Shown here in pieces: positions 35,036 through 46,108 of a DNA stretch of 64,000 bases (its first letter is position 1; every line of letters starts with the position of its first letter). The stretch comes from Populus alba (Eukaryota; Streptophyta; Magnoliopsida; Malpighiales; Salicaceae). The position numbers and the translations under genes are program-made. Below the pieces are notes generated by a model. The model searched no databases and had not been told where the DNA came from. It saw nothing but the letters and a program-made list of their open reading frames with translations. The stretch lies in assembly GCF_005239225.2 (NCBI RefSeq), contig NC_133299.1:6638967-6702966 (forward strand). Direction: 5' to 3'.

Positions 35036-36926
35036 TGTTGTTACCCATTTTTAGATCCCCATACAAAAAAAGAAAAAATACATAAAAAAAAGTAAAGAGT
35101 AAAAAAAAAAAACACAATAACACGATGTTGTTTTAAACAGTACTGTGCTTCTTCTTCTTTCCTTTAACATGCAGCAGGGGAAGAAGAGTTTTTTATTTTG
35201 ATTCCCCTCTAGTTTTCTCCATCTCTTTTCCCTACCACTTTCACAAACCTTGACAAAACTCATACCCACATGCCCATGCCACCATGATGAAGAAAACCAA
35301 GGGAACCATATGCTGCTAGTAGCTCCCCATTACGTACCTACCTTACCCTGCACTGTGGCAGGGGTAAGGTGCCTCTCTCCTCTTGCACTTATAAATACCA
35401 GGGGAGGCAACGATGAAATGGGGGGTTGATTTGGGATGAGGGAGATTGTTTTTAAAATAAAATACGAGGAGATTTTAAAGATAAAAAAACAGGAGGGATG
35501 AGTGAGGAAAAATGTTTGGAGAGGGGATGAACGAATTGAGGATTTAGGGGGGTTTGAGGGCAAGAGAACAAAAAATACAAAGGATAAAGAAGAGAGAAAC
35601 AAAAAAAAAAAAAAAAAAAAGGAAAGGGAAAGAGGTAGGGGAGATTTTAGGAGAAGATATATAGAGATGAATAGAACGAGGAAAAAAAAAGACTAAAAAG
35701 GGAACATGTTGAGAGGACCACAAAGAGAGAACTAGGGAGAAGAGAAAGATAGTTGAAGAAAAAAAAAAAGAAACAAAATAGAATAGAGAGAAACAAACAG
35801 AGGACAATGAAAAGAGAGAAAACCAAAAGGCATAAACGAGAGAGAGAAAGGAGAAAGAGAAGATAGAGGGACAAAGGGGACAAAATAAAGACAGAGACAA
35901 AAGGAAGAGCAATAAAAAATAGAAAAAAAAAAAGACTTGTGTCTATGTACAGAGAAGAATAAGAACCGCAACAGAACCACCGTCACTCTGCTTCATCAAC
36001 GACAACACCGCCACTGTGAGTCACCAGCACCGCTAATGCCGTCAGCAGGTCAGCTCTCCCTCTTATCCTTTTTATTCTTCTTCATTTCACCCTGGAGAGC
36101 TGCTCCACTGTTTACCGTTTGGCCCAGTATATATATAATTTTTTTTCCAAAAATCCTTTCAAAATTTGTGATTTTCTCGGGTATTTTTCTATCAACTTTG
36201 CTTAATACTAGTTTATATTTTTATAAAATACGAATCTGGTACTAAAATATCTAGTTTTCTCCAAAACATTGTGAAAAAAGAAAAAAAATATTTTATTTTC
36301 ATGTATATGACCAAGTCTCTTAAAGATTAAAAAACAATCATATCATATTTTCATACAACAAAAATTCAAAAATATATTTTAGCATGTATTTTGGACTTTA
36401 ATAACCAATTTATTAAAGCCATGAGAACTAGACCAATATTTCAAAAATAACAAAAAAAAATATTTTATTTTCTTTTAATATCTTGGATTAAGAACTTACA
36501 CATAAGACGTGTTCTTGATTTTAAAAAGATAGTTCTTTTATGTATAAGCTTTAGAATAGTTAGATTTTACTTGATAAGATAAGAATCTCTTTAATAGGGA
36601 GAATTTCTCTTAAACCTTAAACAGGCTAACAATTAGAAAACACGACAATATCTTAGCTTATATCAGACAATTAAATAACACAGCTTACCTTAGGTAAGAC
36701 GTGTTTTGGATGCCAATACCTTCCTTTTACGCAACCAGTCCCCGTGTCCAATCTCTTAGATCAGTTAGGGTTTCTAGTGACCATCAGACTAGGTGACGAC
36801 TCTTATTCCCTCATTCCACTAATAAAAAACAAGAATTCATTGTCTCTCCATTTTCTCGATTACATAGATAAACACCAATACATAACAAAGGTAGAAGATT
36901 CATCGCAACGCCACACACGTGCGACA
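35036..36926 (-). mobile_element. Solo LTR, copy A, minus orientation (1,891 bp)
   Basis: On the minus strand the element starts TGTCGCACGTGTGTGGCG and ends ATGGGTAACAACA, the canonical TG...CA ends. It is flanked by the perfect duplication AGTGG. Its first ~550 bases align by eye with copy B at 56,657-59,520 (for example GGGGACTGGTTGCGTAAAAG, TCTTACCTAAGGTAAGCTGT, GTCACTAGAAACCCTAACTG). The middle is a long C/T-rich tract (on the minus strand), explaining the open frames between 35,330 and 35,986 as artefacts. There is no second LTR and no internal domain beside it, so this is a solo LTR left by recombination. A G-box-like CACGTG lies at 36916-36921, close to its start. Confidence 0.88.
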
Positions 36927-36931
36927 AGTGG
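36927..36931. repeat. 5-bp target duplication, right (AGTGG)
   Basis: Exact repeat of the five bases at 35031-35035. Confidence 0.85.
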
Positions 36932-37279
36932 GTTGATAATCCTCCACCTCCATGAATATATAAATATGTACCCCTTTTCTTTCTCTAATAATATAGAGAG
37001 CTCCATGAATGTAGGTATTTGCTGAACCATGTTAAATATTGTGTTTGCGTGCTCAGTCTTCAACAGGCAATAATCATGAAGACAACTAGTCGCTCAACAA
37101 ATGACACGTTGTTCCATACTTTATTATGAAATAATTTCAAGTATTATGAAAAACTTTTATACATTAAAAAGTATTTTGATTTAAAAAATATCATTTTTTT
37201 CATCTATTTGCAAACTAAAATAAAAGACCGTAGCATAGTGCGAACAATGAAAATAAGTAAAACTCAAGAGTAACTATCT

Positions 37280-37470
37280 AGTAAGTGGCTTAGTGATAAG
37301 AGCTTGGGACCAAGGGGTTTAATCCCCCTGTGGTCTCAAGTTCGAGCCATAAGGTTGCTAATATTGATGGCCACTAGAGGATTACATGATCATTAATTTC
37401 AGAGCTTATGGGGATTAGTTGAAATATGCGCAAATTAGCCCAAACACTCCACGTGAATAAAAAATAATAA
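37280..37470 (+). mobile_element. tRNA-derived SINE copy, plus orientation
   Basis: The head AGTGGCTTAGTGATAAGAGC (box A-like) and TCTCAAGTTCGAGCCAT (box B-like, GTTCGAGCC) are clearly tRNA-derived. The body continues TTACATGATCATTAATTTCA, GGGGATTAGTTGAAATATGC and CAAATTAGCCCAAACACTCC, then a short A-rich tail. It differs from the copy at 25,921 in the head region but shares the 3' body. Confidence 0.75.
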
Positions 37471-38339
37471 TACTCAAGAGCGATGTTGAAAAAACCATGG
37501 GTGTGCTAAATAATTTGAATAGTAAAATACAAGATTGCATGGTTATTCATCATCTTAGCTTGTGACGATACCCCAAATCCAAATCATCGATTGCATAATC
37601 TGAATTGGCCATAATATTAAGCAACCAATGACTGCATCTCAGAGTAAACTTCAGTGTTAAAATTACACATCTTTGACACGTTTTTTAATTTGTAAAAAGT
37701 GCAGTTCAAATTGTATTTGAATTGTAATTAGAGTGTAGACATTTTGTTTGATTTTGATGTGAGAAACTATTCGATGAATCTAGTTTATGATCACTTAAGA
37801 TTATGATCTAAGTTAATAAAATTCTTACACCTTGCTAAATTTGTCTGCGTCATTTTTATGATTGATCATTTGTTGGTAATTATTTTATTTTAAGTATAAT
37901 TCATGATCTTAGATGACGAAATAGATTTATTTGACAATTTCTCTTATGAATCATAATTCAGAAAATATAGCTCTTACCACAACAAGAAGTTCCAAGTGCT
38001 TCGATCTCATTTGTCAGAAAGCTCTTCTCAGGGTTCTTGTCCGCTTGCCTAACTAACCCCACCTATCTTTGACCAGGAGATGATCTCAATTCAGTTCAAT
38101 ATTCCCACTATAATTCATATGGCATTATTTAAACTCTTTAAATGTCGGCTATCAATTATCAAAGTGTGCTCTCACATGTAAACGGTATGTTATGCTTTGT
38201 TCAAAACTACAGGCTAAGCAATCTGATATATAATATTGGATAGATGTTCTACACACAAGTTAGAAGCATGCTAGATATTTTTGTGCTTTGTCAGCTTAAA
38301 CATCCTTGTCCGAGTTTGAAAGTGGAACCATGTACACGT

Positions 38340-38505
38340 ATTAAAAAAATTTCATGTTAAAATATATATTAATGATATTTTTTTATTTTTTTAAAAATTA
38401 TTTTTAATATTAATATATTAAAACAATCCCAAAAAAATAAATTATTTGAAATTTTTATAAAAAAAAAAAATTAAAATACAATCTACACCGCGTTTCCGAA
38501 TGCTA
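38340..38505. repeat. AT-rich MITE-like repeat copy near NHL10 promoter
   Basis: Family layout ending ACACCGCGTTTCCGAATGC, about 400 bases upstream of the NHL10-like start codon. Confidence 0.55.
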
Positions 38506-38547
38506 TTAAGTCAATAAAAGCAGAAGTTTCCAAGCTCAATCTGTCAA

Positions 38548-38800
38548 AGTCAATCCCTTACGTAAATTACCGGGTACTATCTGAAAAGTCTCCACCCACA
38601 TAAAATGTACCTGGCTTAGAAATAGCCGGAAATAATATTTTAAAAAAAAAAAAAAAAAAAAAGGCCAGTCCCTCCAAGTAACCGCGTTGATTGACGCGGG
38701 GAAAGTCTCTCAGTTTCCGTGTCCCTCTTGGTACTAAAATAGATCCACGCGTAACCAACCATTAATCATCTTACTGCGGTTCTCCTCCTATATATTTATA
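38548..38800 (+). promoter_or_regulatory. NHL10-like promoter: W-box, paired CGCG boxes, TATA
   Basis: AGTCAA (W-box core on the minus strand) lies at 38548-38553. CCGCGT (38682-38687) and ACGCGG (38694-38699) form a perfect inverted pair around TGATTG, and a further ACGCGT lies at 38747-38752. All three fit the CGCG consensus bound by calmodulin-binding CAMTA factors. A TATA-like TATATTTATA spans 38791-38800, about 115 bases before the start codon. The motifs are seen directly; their use is inferred from the stress-responsive nature of NHL10 in Arabidopsis. Confidence 0.6.
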
Positions 38801-38914
38801 TACAAGCAGACCAACTCGTATTTCAACAATATCGATCATAGAACTTGTTTTTATCTTTTGAAGCATATTTGTCTACTCTCTTTTCGCCTTCTAATCAAGC
38901 CCAACAACTCCGTC

Positions 38915-39577
38915 ATGGCAGATAAACAAGGCCTGAATGGCGCCTATTATGGTCCAAAAATCCCACCTACACAACAGTACCACCGCCATGGCCGTGGTTC
39001 CGGCTGTGGCTGCTGCTGTCTCGTGACCCTCCTCCTCAAACTGATCATCACCGTGCTCACGCTTATTGGCCTCTTCATTCTTATTGTCTGGCTCATATTC
39101 CGTCCCATTAACAAGGTCAAGTTTCATGTCACGGACGTTGCTTTAACCGAGTTCAACTACACCAACAACAACATGCTCAGCTACAACCTTACTTTTAACG
39201 TCAACATCCGCAACCCCAACAAGAAGATTGGGATTTACTATAACAGGGTAGAGGCCAAAGCCTTTTATGAGGGCCAGAGGTTTGGTTATCTTTCCTTGAC
39301 TCCGTTCTATCAAGGACACAAGAACACCACTGTCTTGAATGTAGTTTTTACTGGTACACAACCTGTTACCCTTCAAGGTGAAGATTTGACGCGATTTAAC
39401 AGCGAAAAAACAAGTGGGATTTATAGTATTGCCTTGGAGTTGTCTTTGAGGGTTAAGTTCAAGCTTGGTAAGGTCAAGACTGCAGTATTCAAGCCCAAGG
39501 TTGAGTGTGATGACTTGAAGATTCCTTTGAACGGGCCTTATGTTGCTGGGAGTAGCAAGTGCAAGATCAAGTTCTGA
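38915..39577 (+). CDS. NHL10: NDR1/HIN1-like protein 10 (NHL10/YLS9-like)
   Basis: Single-exon gene for 220 residues. The first in-frame ATG is at 38915; the upstream extension of the frame has no earlier ATG that matches the family. The N terminus ADKQGLNGAYYGPKIPP matches the NHL10 tail. A cysteine cluster CGCCC (residues 31-35, a likely palmitoylation zone) precedes one membrane segment, about residues 36-62. The LEA_2 domain begins VKFHVTDVALTEFNY and has the hallmark NPNKKIGIYYNRVEAKAFYE (from residue 100), LTPFYQGHKNTTVLNV, and FKPKVECDDLKIPL. Several N-x-T/S sites (residues 81 and 91, and in HKNTT) suit an extracellular, glycosylated domain. Arabidopsis NHL10 is a plasma-membrane protein induced early by microbial elicitors and in leaf senescence. 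Frame intact. Confidence 0.94.
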   Translation: MADKQGLNGAYYGPKIPPTQQYHRHGRGSGCGCCCLVTLLLKLIITVLTLIGLFILIVWLIFRPINKVKFHVTDVALTEFNYTNNNMLSYNLTFNVNIRNPNKKIGIYYNRVEAKAFYEGQRFGYLSLTPFYQGHKNTTVLNVVFTGTQPVTLQGEDLTRFNSEKTSGIYSIALELSLRVKFKLGKVKTAVFKPKVECDDLKIPLNGPYVAGSSKCKIKF

Positions 39578-40387
39578 TGATGATCATGGTTCCGGGACTT
39601 CATGTTCATGTTTTATTGAGTCTTCGATTCGTTTTGTTTGGGAGTACTATTTTTTTTACCCTTACTATATGCTCTTATGCTCATACTCATAGGCAGAGAC
39701 TATATTGGATTACTTTTTTCATTGAATTACGTATCTTATGTTGATGTATATATATATATATATGATAAATAATGAATATAGTATCTCTCTGTTTTCTTTT
39801 TTCTCGTTGTGTTCTTGATTAGAAATTGATGTCTTGGTGGACTATTGTGTTGGAACAGGATTGGATTGGGGATTAGCTACACTAACTTTCCACTTGCTAA
39901 AATAAAAATCCGAATACTCCGAAGTCATTGTTTTATGTGTTTAACCATCACATTCGGATTGGAAATAATTATGATAATTAAACACCCCATTACCTTGAAC
40001 AATTCAGCTAATCGGCCCTTGTTTTCTTTTTTCTTTTTTTAAATGTAAACCTTGATTGATAGGGTTTCAATAAAAAATAGCAAATCAGTGCTGGCAATGG
40101 GGCATGGAATGAGCATGCGTGACATTTTAACAATTGGCTAAAGGAAAAACCCGCATCTCATAGAGATTCAACCAAGAGGTGCCAGAAACTAAGTAATTAG
40201 TGATGATTTCTTCTTCAAGCTTTATAATTTGAAACGATCTTCATGGATGCTTTAAATCTTAATTGCTCACTGAAAAGAATGTTCTGCGATGGAGGCATTC
40301 ATGCAGCTGTAATGCTAAAAGAAAGAAAGATAGATTGACTTTGAAAAAAACAGCTCGATTTCATGTTTCAACTAATTTTTTTTTTAA

Positions 40388-40551
40388 TCATGAGTGTCAA
40401 ATTAGTTTATGTATATCTTAATTAATCCCTTGAAATTTAAAGGTTAATGATTATATAAGCTTTTAATAGCGCTAAAATTTATAACATCCGAACTGATACT
40501 TTTAAAAAATAAATTTATGACTTGATTAATTAAATTATATCTTTTAATATT
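40388..40551 (-). mobile_element. tRNA-derived SINE copy, minus orientation, degraded
   Basis: On the minus strand: GATATAATTTAATTAATCAA, TATCAGTTCGGATGTTATAA (box B-like), then TTATATAATCATTAACCTTT and GGGATTAATTAAGATATACA, matching the copy at 25,921. Confidence 0.5.
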
Positions 40552-40929
40552 ATATCTAATCAACTACTTGAAGAGGCTATTGATGTTTAATTGTGATTTA
40601 ATAATAAAGACAAGATATATTCATGTGAAATTGGAGTCATAAAATAAAATGAATGTGCTTGAAATTCTTTTTATTTTTTATTTTATATTTAATTTTGAAG
40701 TCAAATCAATTGCGTTGCTAAGTTTTTTGTGCCAAAGTAAATATATAACAAACCAGATAAATTAGGATTCCCCATCTTGCTATTTTTTATTATGGACAGC
40801 AAATTAAACATGAGATATATTGGACAACCTAAGCCGCATGCTACTGTTTATATATTTAAAGCCACCTTTCAAATCGAACGTGAGAGCGCTCAAATAATAG
40901 TAGTCTTGTCTCCTTTTTAATTAATGTGT

Positions 40930-41220
40930 TTGGTGCATCTTAGTTTTAAAAGAAAATATCAAATAATATTTTAAAAAATATATATTTATATTACAACATT
41001 TAAATTATAAAAAAATTAATTTTAAAAATTTTAATTTAATATTTTTAAAAATAAAAAATAAACTGTCATAAATTAAGGACTGAGAGAGGAGGTCATGGAC
41101 TAAATGACGGTTTGGCAATGTTATTGAACCTATTTTTTTATTAATTTTTTTTAAAAAATAAATTTTTAAAAAAATAAAAAACATTTTAAAATATAATTTC
41201 TACTGCTCCACTACCAAACG
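40930..41220. repeat. Two AT-rich MITE-like fragments
   Basis: Two adjacent pieces with the family layout. The second ends AAACATTTTAAAATATAATT, then CACTACCAAACGCC, resembling the right terminal repeat of the family. Confidence 0.45.
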
Positions 41221-41622
41221 CCTCTTTGACTGATTATCACCGGCTCGGAACCGTAGCAATGGAGCTGGGCCATGTGACTATTTAATACAGTCCATGTCCA
41301 AGCTGTTTTAGGCCCACATGCACTCAAATAAAAAGAGGGCTACCATCTGGGCTAAGAAATTCTTCATTTATGATAACGGCCTGGAATATGGAAGACCTTG
41401 GAAGGCCCCAAATTTATTGTTCTCCTGAGCTAAGACACCAATTTGTACTTGTACTGTATCAGATGTACTTTGCTGTTGTTTTACGTTATTATTCAATTTT
41501 TAAATGAAATAATATAGGGACTAAAACAATTTTACACATTATATTATATTATTCTAAACATGAAGGTTTTTTTCATAACAACATTATAATTGAAGGTACT
41601 TGAATTAGTCATAGATGTTTTT

Positions 41623-41932
41623 CTTATTAAAGAACCATCTCAATCTAATAGCTTAAATTAGTTATGTTCTAGAATATGATGTATATTATTTTTTAACACA
41701 CCTCTTTCAAGTGAAAGTTTTTGAGTTTGGAAACTTGCACAACCCATATTATCTTATACTTGATTTTTTTATATATCAAATAAATAAAAATTCAAATCCG
41801 TGATTATTTAGTCATCAAAGCTCTGATACTATATCAAAAAATTATCTCAACCCGATAACTTAAACTAAATGAAGATTTCAGGATATGATTTATATTATTT
41901 TTAAACATCTTTTACATTCCAATGCACATGAA
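41623..41932. repeat. Direct repeat pair, units ~85 bases, 223 bases apart
   Basis: The first unit (41,623-41,706) reads ACCATCTCAATCTAATAGCT, then ATGATGTATATTATTTTTTA. The second (41,846-41,932) reads ATTATCTCAACCCGATAACT, then ATGATTTATATTATTTTTAA. Such pairs often come from degraded LTR elements, but nothing between them identifies one. Confidence 0.5.
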
Positions 41933-42832
41933 TTGTTAGGAATGAAAATGAAGTAATATCTATTATAGATAGGAAAAACTTTATGGTAATTAATTTGTAA
42001 TTATTCAAAAACTATAAGTTACATTTGGTTCCTTTAAAACAAGTACTGCGATATTAAATAATTTAAAATAATTCATGTAATTCAAAAAAATACATGCAAG
42101 TTGAAAAGATTTTTTCTTTCCAAATCTTTTTAAAAAGAGAAAAAAAGATTAAAAGAAATAAAATAAAAACTACTCAAACGTTTTTCTTATGTTCATTAGA
42201 CTTTGAATCTCACTAATGCATATTAAAAAAAAAATTAATTGTGCTTAGTTAAAAGATTCAAAAATCTTAAAAAATAATCAAAGTAGATGAAAAGTTTTAA
42301 TTGTGACCCTACCTCTAACTTTGCAGATTTAACTCCTAATTCAACGAGAAAACCTATAAATGTTTTTTTTGTTGTTTTAAGAAGAGGTTGAGAGAAACAA
42401 ATTCTCTTGAAATAGAAAGAGAAAAAAAGTTGAGTCAGAGTGCATTTTTTTTTTAAAATGATGTAGCATTGTTTTTAATTATTTAACCTAACTATAATTT
42501 ATAGAATTTGATTAATTATAGAATTTGAGTATCATAAAATTTCGCAGGATTTCTTTTAAGCTACTAAATATAATGTTAAAAAAGGAAAAAGTTAATAAGT
42601 GTCCTTGTAACATCGGTTAGGCATTATTTAAATACATTTATTTATTAGACTTGAATTGTGTTGCAAAAAGAAATGAAAATAAAATATTCAAATAAAAGAT
42701 ACTAAGTAAATACATTAAATGATTGCTATTTTATATGATAATGTATTAAAATTTTTCCAATAAATTATAAACAAACAAATACATTAATGATTTAAGAACA
42801 TTAATAGGTATTTTAAGGGTAACACCGTTAGC

Positions 42833-42839
<7 letters not shown>

Positions 42840-42868
<29 letters not shown>
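42840..42868. repeat. (TA)n microsatellite
   Basis: Uninterrupted alternating A/T run of about 28 bases. Confidence 0.85.
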
Positions 42869-42871
<3 letters not shown>

Positions 42872-42989
42872 TCATTTAGGAGTTTTGTGATTAGTGTTTG
42901 AAGTTAATTAAAAAAGATTTAGGAGCAGTGTTAGTCTATAATTTAGAAACTAGTTAATGGTTGCCATAATTTTTATTTTTACTCTGATA

Positions 42990-43490
42990 ATATTTAGTAT
43001 TGTAGTAGTAATTATTTTTTAAAATATTTTTTATTAAAAATTATTTTTTTATTTTTTAAAAATTTAAGTTTTATATTAACCCATAAAGAATTAAAAAATT
43101 AATTTATTTAAAATATTCATTATAGAAGTACGGACTAGTCACATAGCCAAACGAACTACATGTAGATTAGGAAAGACAAAAGGAGCTAGTAGGGGTAGGT
43201 GCTGTTTTTAATGGGCCATCACAAAGGCCCACGGAAATCTTAATGACTCTCCAGGCTTTAATAAATGAACGATGCAGCGAATAACAAAGACCCACTTTAA
43301 TTGAATTATGCCTGTTTTTTAAAGAAAATTTTAAAAAACTTTTATTTATTTTAAATTAATATTTTTTTAATATTTTTAAATTATTTTAATATTATGATAT
43401 CAAAAAATAACTTTTAAAAAATTAAAAATATATTATTTTTTATAAATTTTTAAATAAAAAATACTTTAAAAAACAACCTTTTATTCATTT
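42990..43490. repeat. AT-rich MITE-like copies (two)
   Basis: Copies at about 42,990-43,130 and 43,310-43,490. Both contain TTTTTAAAATTTA/ATTTTTTAAATTA blocks and ATTTTTAAATAAAAAATACT-like arms, in opposite states of decay. A GC-richer gap separates them. Confidence 0.4.
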
Positions 43491-44029
43491 TTTAAAATAT
43501 CAGACCACTTCCAGAGGCACCACGTGACAATTAATTGCACTCTCCCCTTTTTCTTTTCGTATACGCCAACGGCCCTGAAAATTTACTCACAATCTTTTGC
43601 TTTACACACACCGCCTAGCACGACCAAAATTAAATCACATTACAATTACATTTTTAAATAAATAAATAAAGAGTGTGGCATTTTTACTATTCACCAGGAG
43701 AGAGAAAATGGGGAATTGTAATAGTATTTCATATTATTTTCTTTTTTTTATTGTTCAACTTTTTTATTTTAATCCCTCAACTTTTATTTTTTTATTTGTT
43801 CCGTTGATGCTGTATTTATTTAGGATTAGGTTTAATAGTTTATTTTGATTACTTATGCTAAGGGATCTTGTGGTGTTGAAAAAAAAAACTTGTTGCTTGG
43901 TTTGATGAAATTAAATAAAATTATATTGATTTAAAATAATTAAAGCTATGAGAATCGAATTTAAACAATTGACAAATATTCAACCTATTTTTCTTGCTAG
44001 AATTAAGAATTGAAATGCCAAGACATAGG

Positions 44030-45600
44030 AAAGTTCAACTTTTTTTTTAATCTATAAATTTTTTTTCAATTCAATCCTTCCATATTGAGTTTCATTTGGG
44101 ATTGGAGTTAAGAATTTTTTTAATTGTCTAGTTTTGAAGATCTTGCAATATCAAGAAAAATATTTTGGGTGTTGTTGATGTTTAGTCACAAAATAAAATT
44201 TAATTTTACTAATTTAAGACAATTAAGTCTTGAGAAATCAAATTAGAAACTAAAACAAGAATAGTTATGAAATTGAATAAGCTATTGTGGAATGCCTGGT
44301 GCTTGTGTTACACATGCTAGTGAGTAAGGTGTGTTGCCGCTATATAAAGGTGCATGTGGCCTCTTCGATCTTCAAAAGAGTTATTTTTTCATGTGTCTTA
44401 AATCATCTTGGTGAGGGTTACACGATGAAGTGGTGCATGGTGGAGGATAAGCGATGGTGTGTTGTTGGCGTCCCACACTCTTCTTTTTTTTTTTCTTCTC
44501 TCTCTTAGCCTTGTATTTCATTTCTTCCTTGGTTAATTTCTCTCTTATATCAATTTTAATCTTTATTTTTTTTTTATTATTTGCAATTTTTTTTGTTTTT
44601 TCCATCAATTTTATCCTTTAACATTGAGTTAATTAGGGATTGACCTTTTAAAAAAATTTCAATTTACTTTTTATGGGGTAATCTCAATTTCATGATTGAG
44701 GTTGCAGGTTTTAAGGGTTATTTAGGTTAACTCGGACTTTTTTTTGTCATTTTCTTTTCTTTTCTTTTAAATTTTAGCTTTCAATATTTAATTGGTTGGG
44801 AATTGAGATTTGTGATTTTTTTTTTCTATTAAGTTATCCCAATTTCATAATCTATGATGTGGGTTTGCATGTTTTTTTTTTAATTGTTTCTTTTTCAATT
44901 TCTTCTTTTAATAATATGAGTTGGTAGAGAGTTGAACTTTATATATATAAAAAAAATTCAATTGACATTCTATAAGGTGATTTTATTCTTTATGACATGA
45001 GTTATAAGTTTAATTGATTAGGAATTGACTTTTATCATAGTCTTGTGGTGGTCATAATTTTATCGAGTTAACTTGTGTTGACTCATGATTTTTTTTCTTT
45101 TTCAAATTGTTTATTTTTCAATTTTATTAATGGGTTTGTTAAGAGTTGGATTTCGTAATTGTTTTCAAATTACTTTCTAAGGGGTAATCTTATTCTTATG
45201 ACTTGTGTTGCAGATTTAGTTGATTGAGAATTGAGTCTCATGGTTTTTTTCTATATTTTCTTTCTGTTAAATTATTTTGGTCTTATGACTTAAATCGCGA
45301 GCATACCAGATAAACCCAAGTTAACTAGTATTGTTTTTTTTATATTTCTTTTTTCGTTTTTATCATTTGATGTGGGTTGGTTGAGAGGTAAATTTAATAA
45401 AAACAAATTTAATTTTTTTTTACAAGGCATCTAATTCTCATGACTACTGTGATTTTTTATTTTATTTTTATCATTCTATATTTTAGCTTATTAAAAATTG
45501 AGTTTTTTTTATAGGGTTTTCATAATCTTATGATTCAAGTTGTAGATTATACAAGTTATTATACAAGTTGTTGATCCGAATCAATCCAATATATTATTTT
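44030..45600 (+). repeat. Degenerate ~160-bp repeat tract with leading unique part
   Basis: Successive units carry the phrases TAACATTGAGTTAATTAGGG (near 44,615), AATATTTAATTGGTTGGGAA (near 44,783), AAGTTTAATTGATTAGGAAT (near 45,006) and GATTTAGTTGATTGAGAATT (near 45,213). Each is followed by a T-rich run, TTATCC/TCTTATTCTTATGACTT and a GGTTAACTCGG-like word. The leading part (44,285-44,500) resembles that before the tract at 48,300. Confidence 0.65.
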
Positions 45601-46108
45601 TTTTAATATTTTTTTTGAAAAATTATTGTTTAATATATCATTATTCTAGTATTTAAAAAGAATTTTATCTAACATATATTAGATTTTAAATTTGTGGTTG
45701 ATTTTTTTTTATGATAAAAAACATTTCATGAATTTTTAATGTGTTCTAAAAATATTTTAAGTTTTTCAAAAAAATATTTGACCAAAGCGCCAAGCATCTA
45801 GGGGGCACCAATTCACTAACTATCGTCTCTGCTTGCCCTCGCTGCCTCGTCCTCCAATGGAAGAAAGTGCAGTAACATCCAAGTTATGTCCAGCCTCCTC
45901 CGTGATCTTGTCACGTCATATCGTTTTGCTTCTTTAGTAGGTTGATGCTAACGTGGCAAGATCAGAAGCGTTTGTTGAGTCAAAATAAAATACATAAATA
46001 AAAGAGGGCTACTATTCTTCTAAAACAAAGTACATATATATATACCATTTTATAATAATTACTCCGGCCACCCGCTAACCAGCCGGTCACATTTTCACCG
46101 CTTCCTTA

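Larger units (their letters stand above)
36932..38540. other. Intergenic between solo LTR and NHL10 promoter
   Basis: Contains a SINE copy (37,280-37,470) and a MITE-like copy (38,340-38,505). The rest is AT-rich DNA without a supported gene. Confidence 0.55.
39578..46108. other. Large intergenic, repeat-rich
   Basis: 6.5 kb without a supported gene. Contents: a SINE copy (40,388), MITE-like copies (40,930, 42,990 and 43,310), a direct repeat pair (41,623 and 41,846), a TA run (42,840-42,868) and a tract of the ~160-base repeat (44,030-45,600). The frames at 44,287-44,608 lie in the leading part of that repeat tract. Confidence 0.55.

Noticed and set aside
35330..35986. Overlapping minus-strand frames rich in Phe, Leu and Ser
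   Set aside because: By-products of the purine/pyrimidine tract inside solo LTR A.
36744..37025. 93-codon plus-strand frame
   Set aside because: It spans the junction of solo LTR A (ending 36,926) and host sequence, so it is not a gene.
37280..37350. tRNA gene
   Set aside because: Box A and box B are present, but the cloverleaf does not close and the body continues as a SINE shared with other copies.
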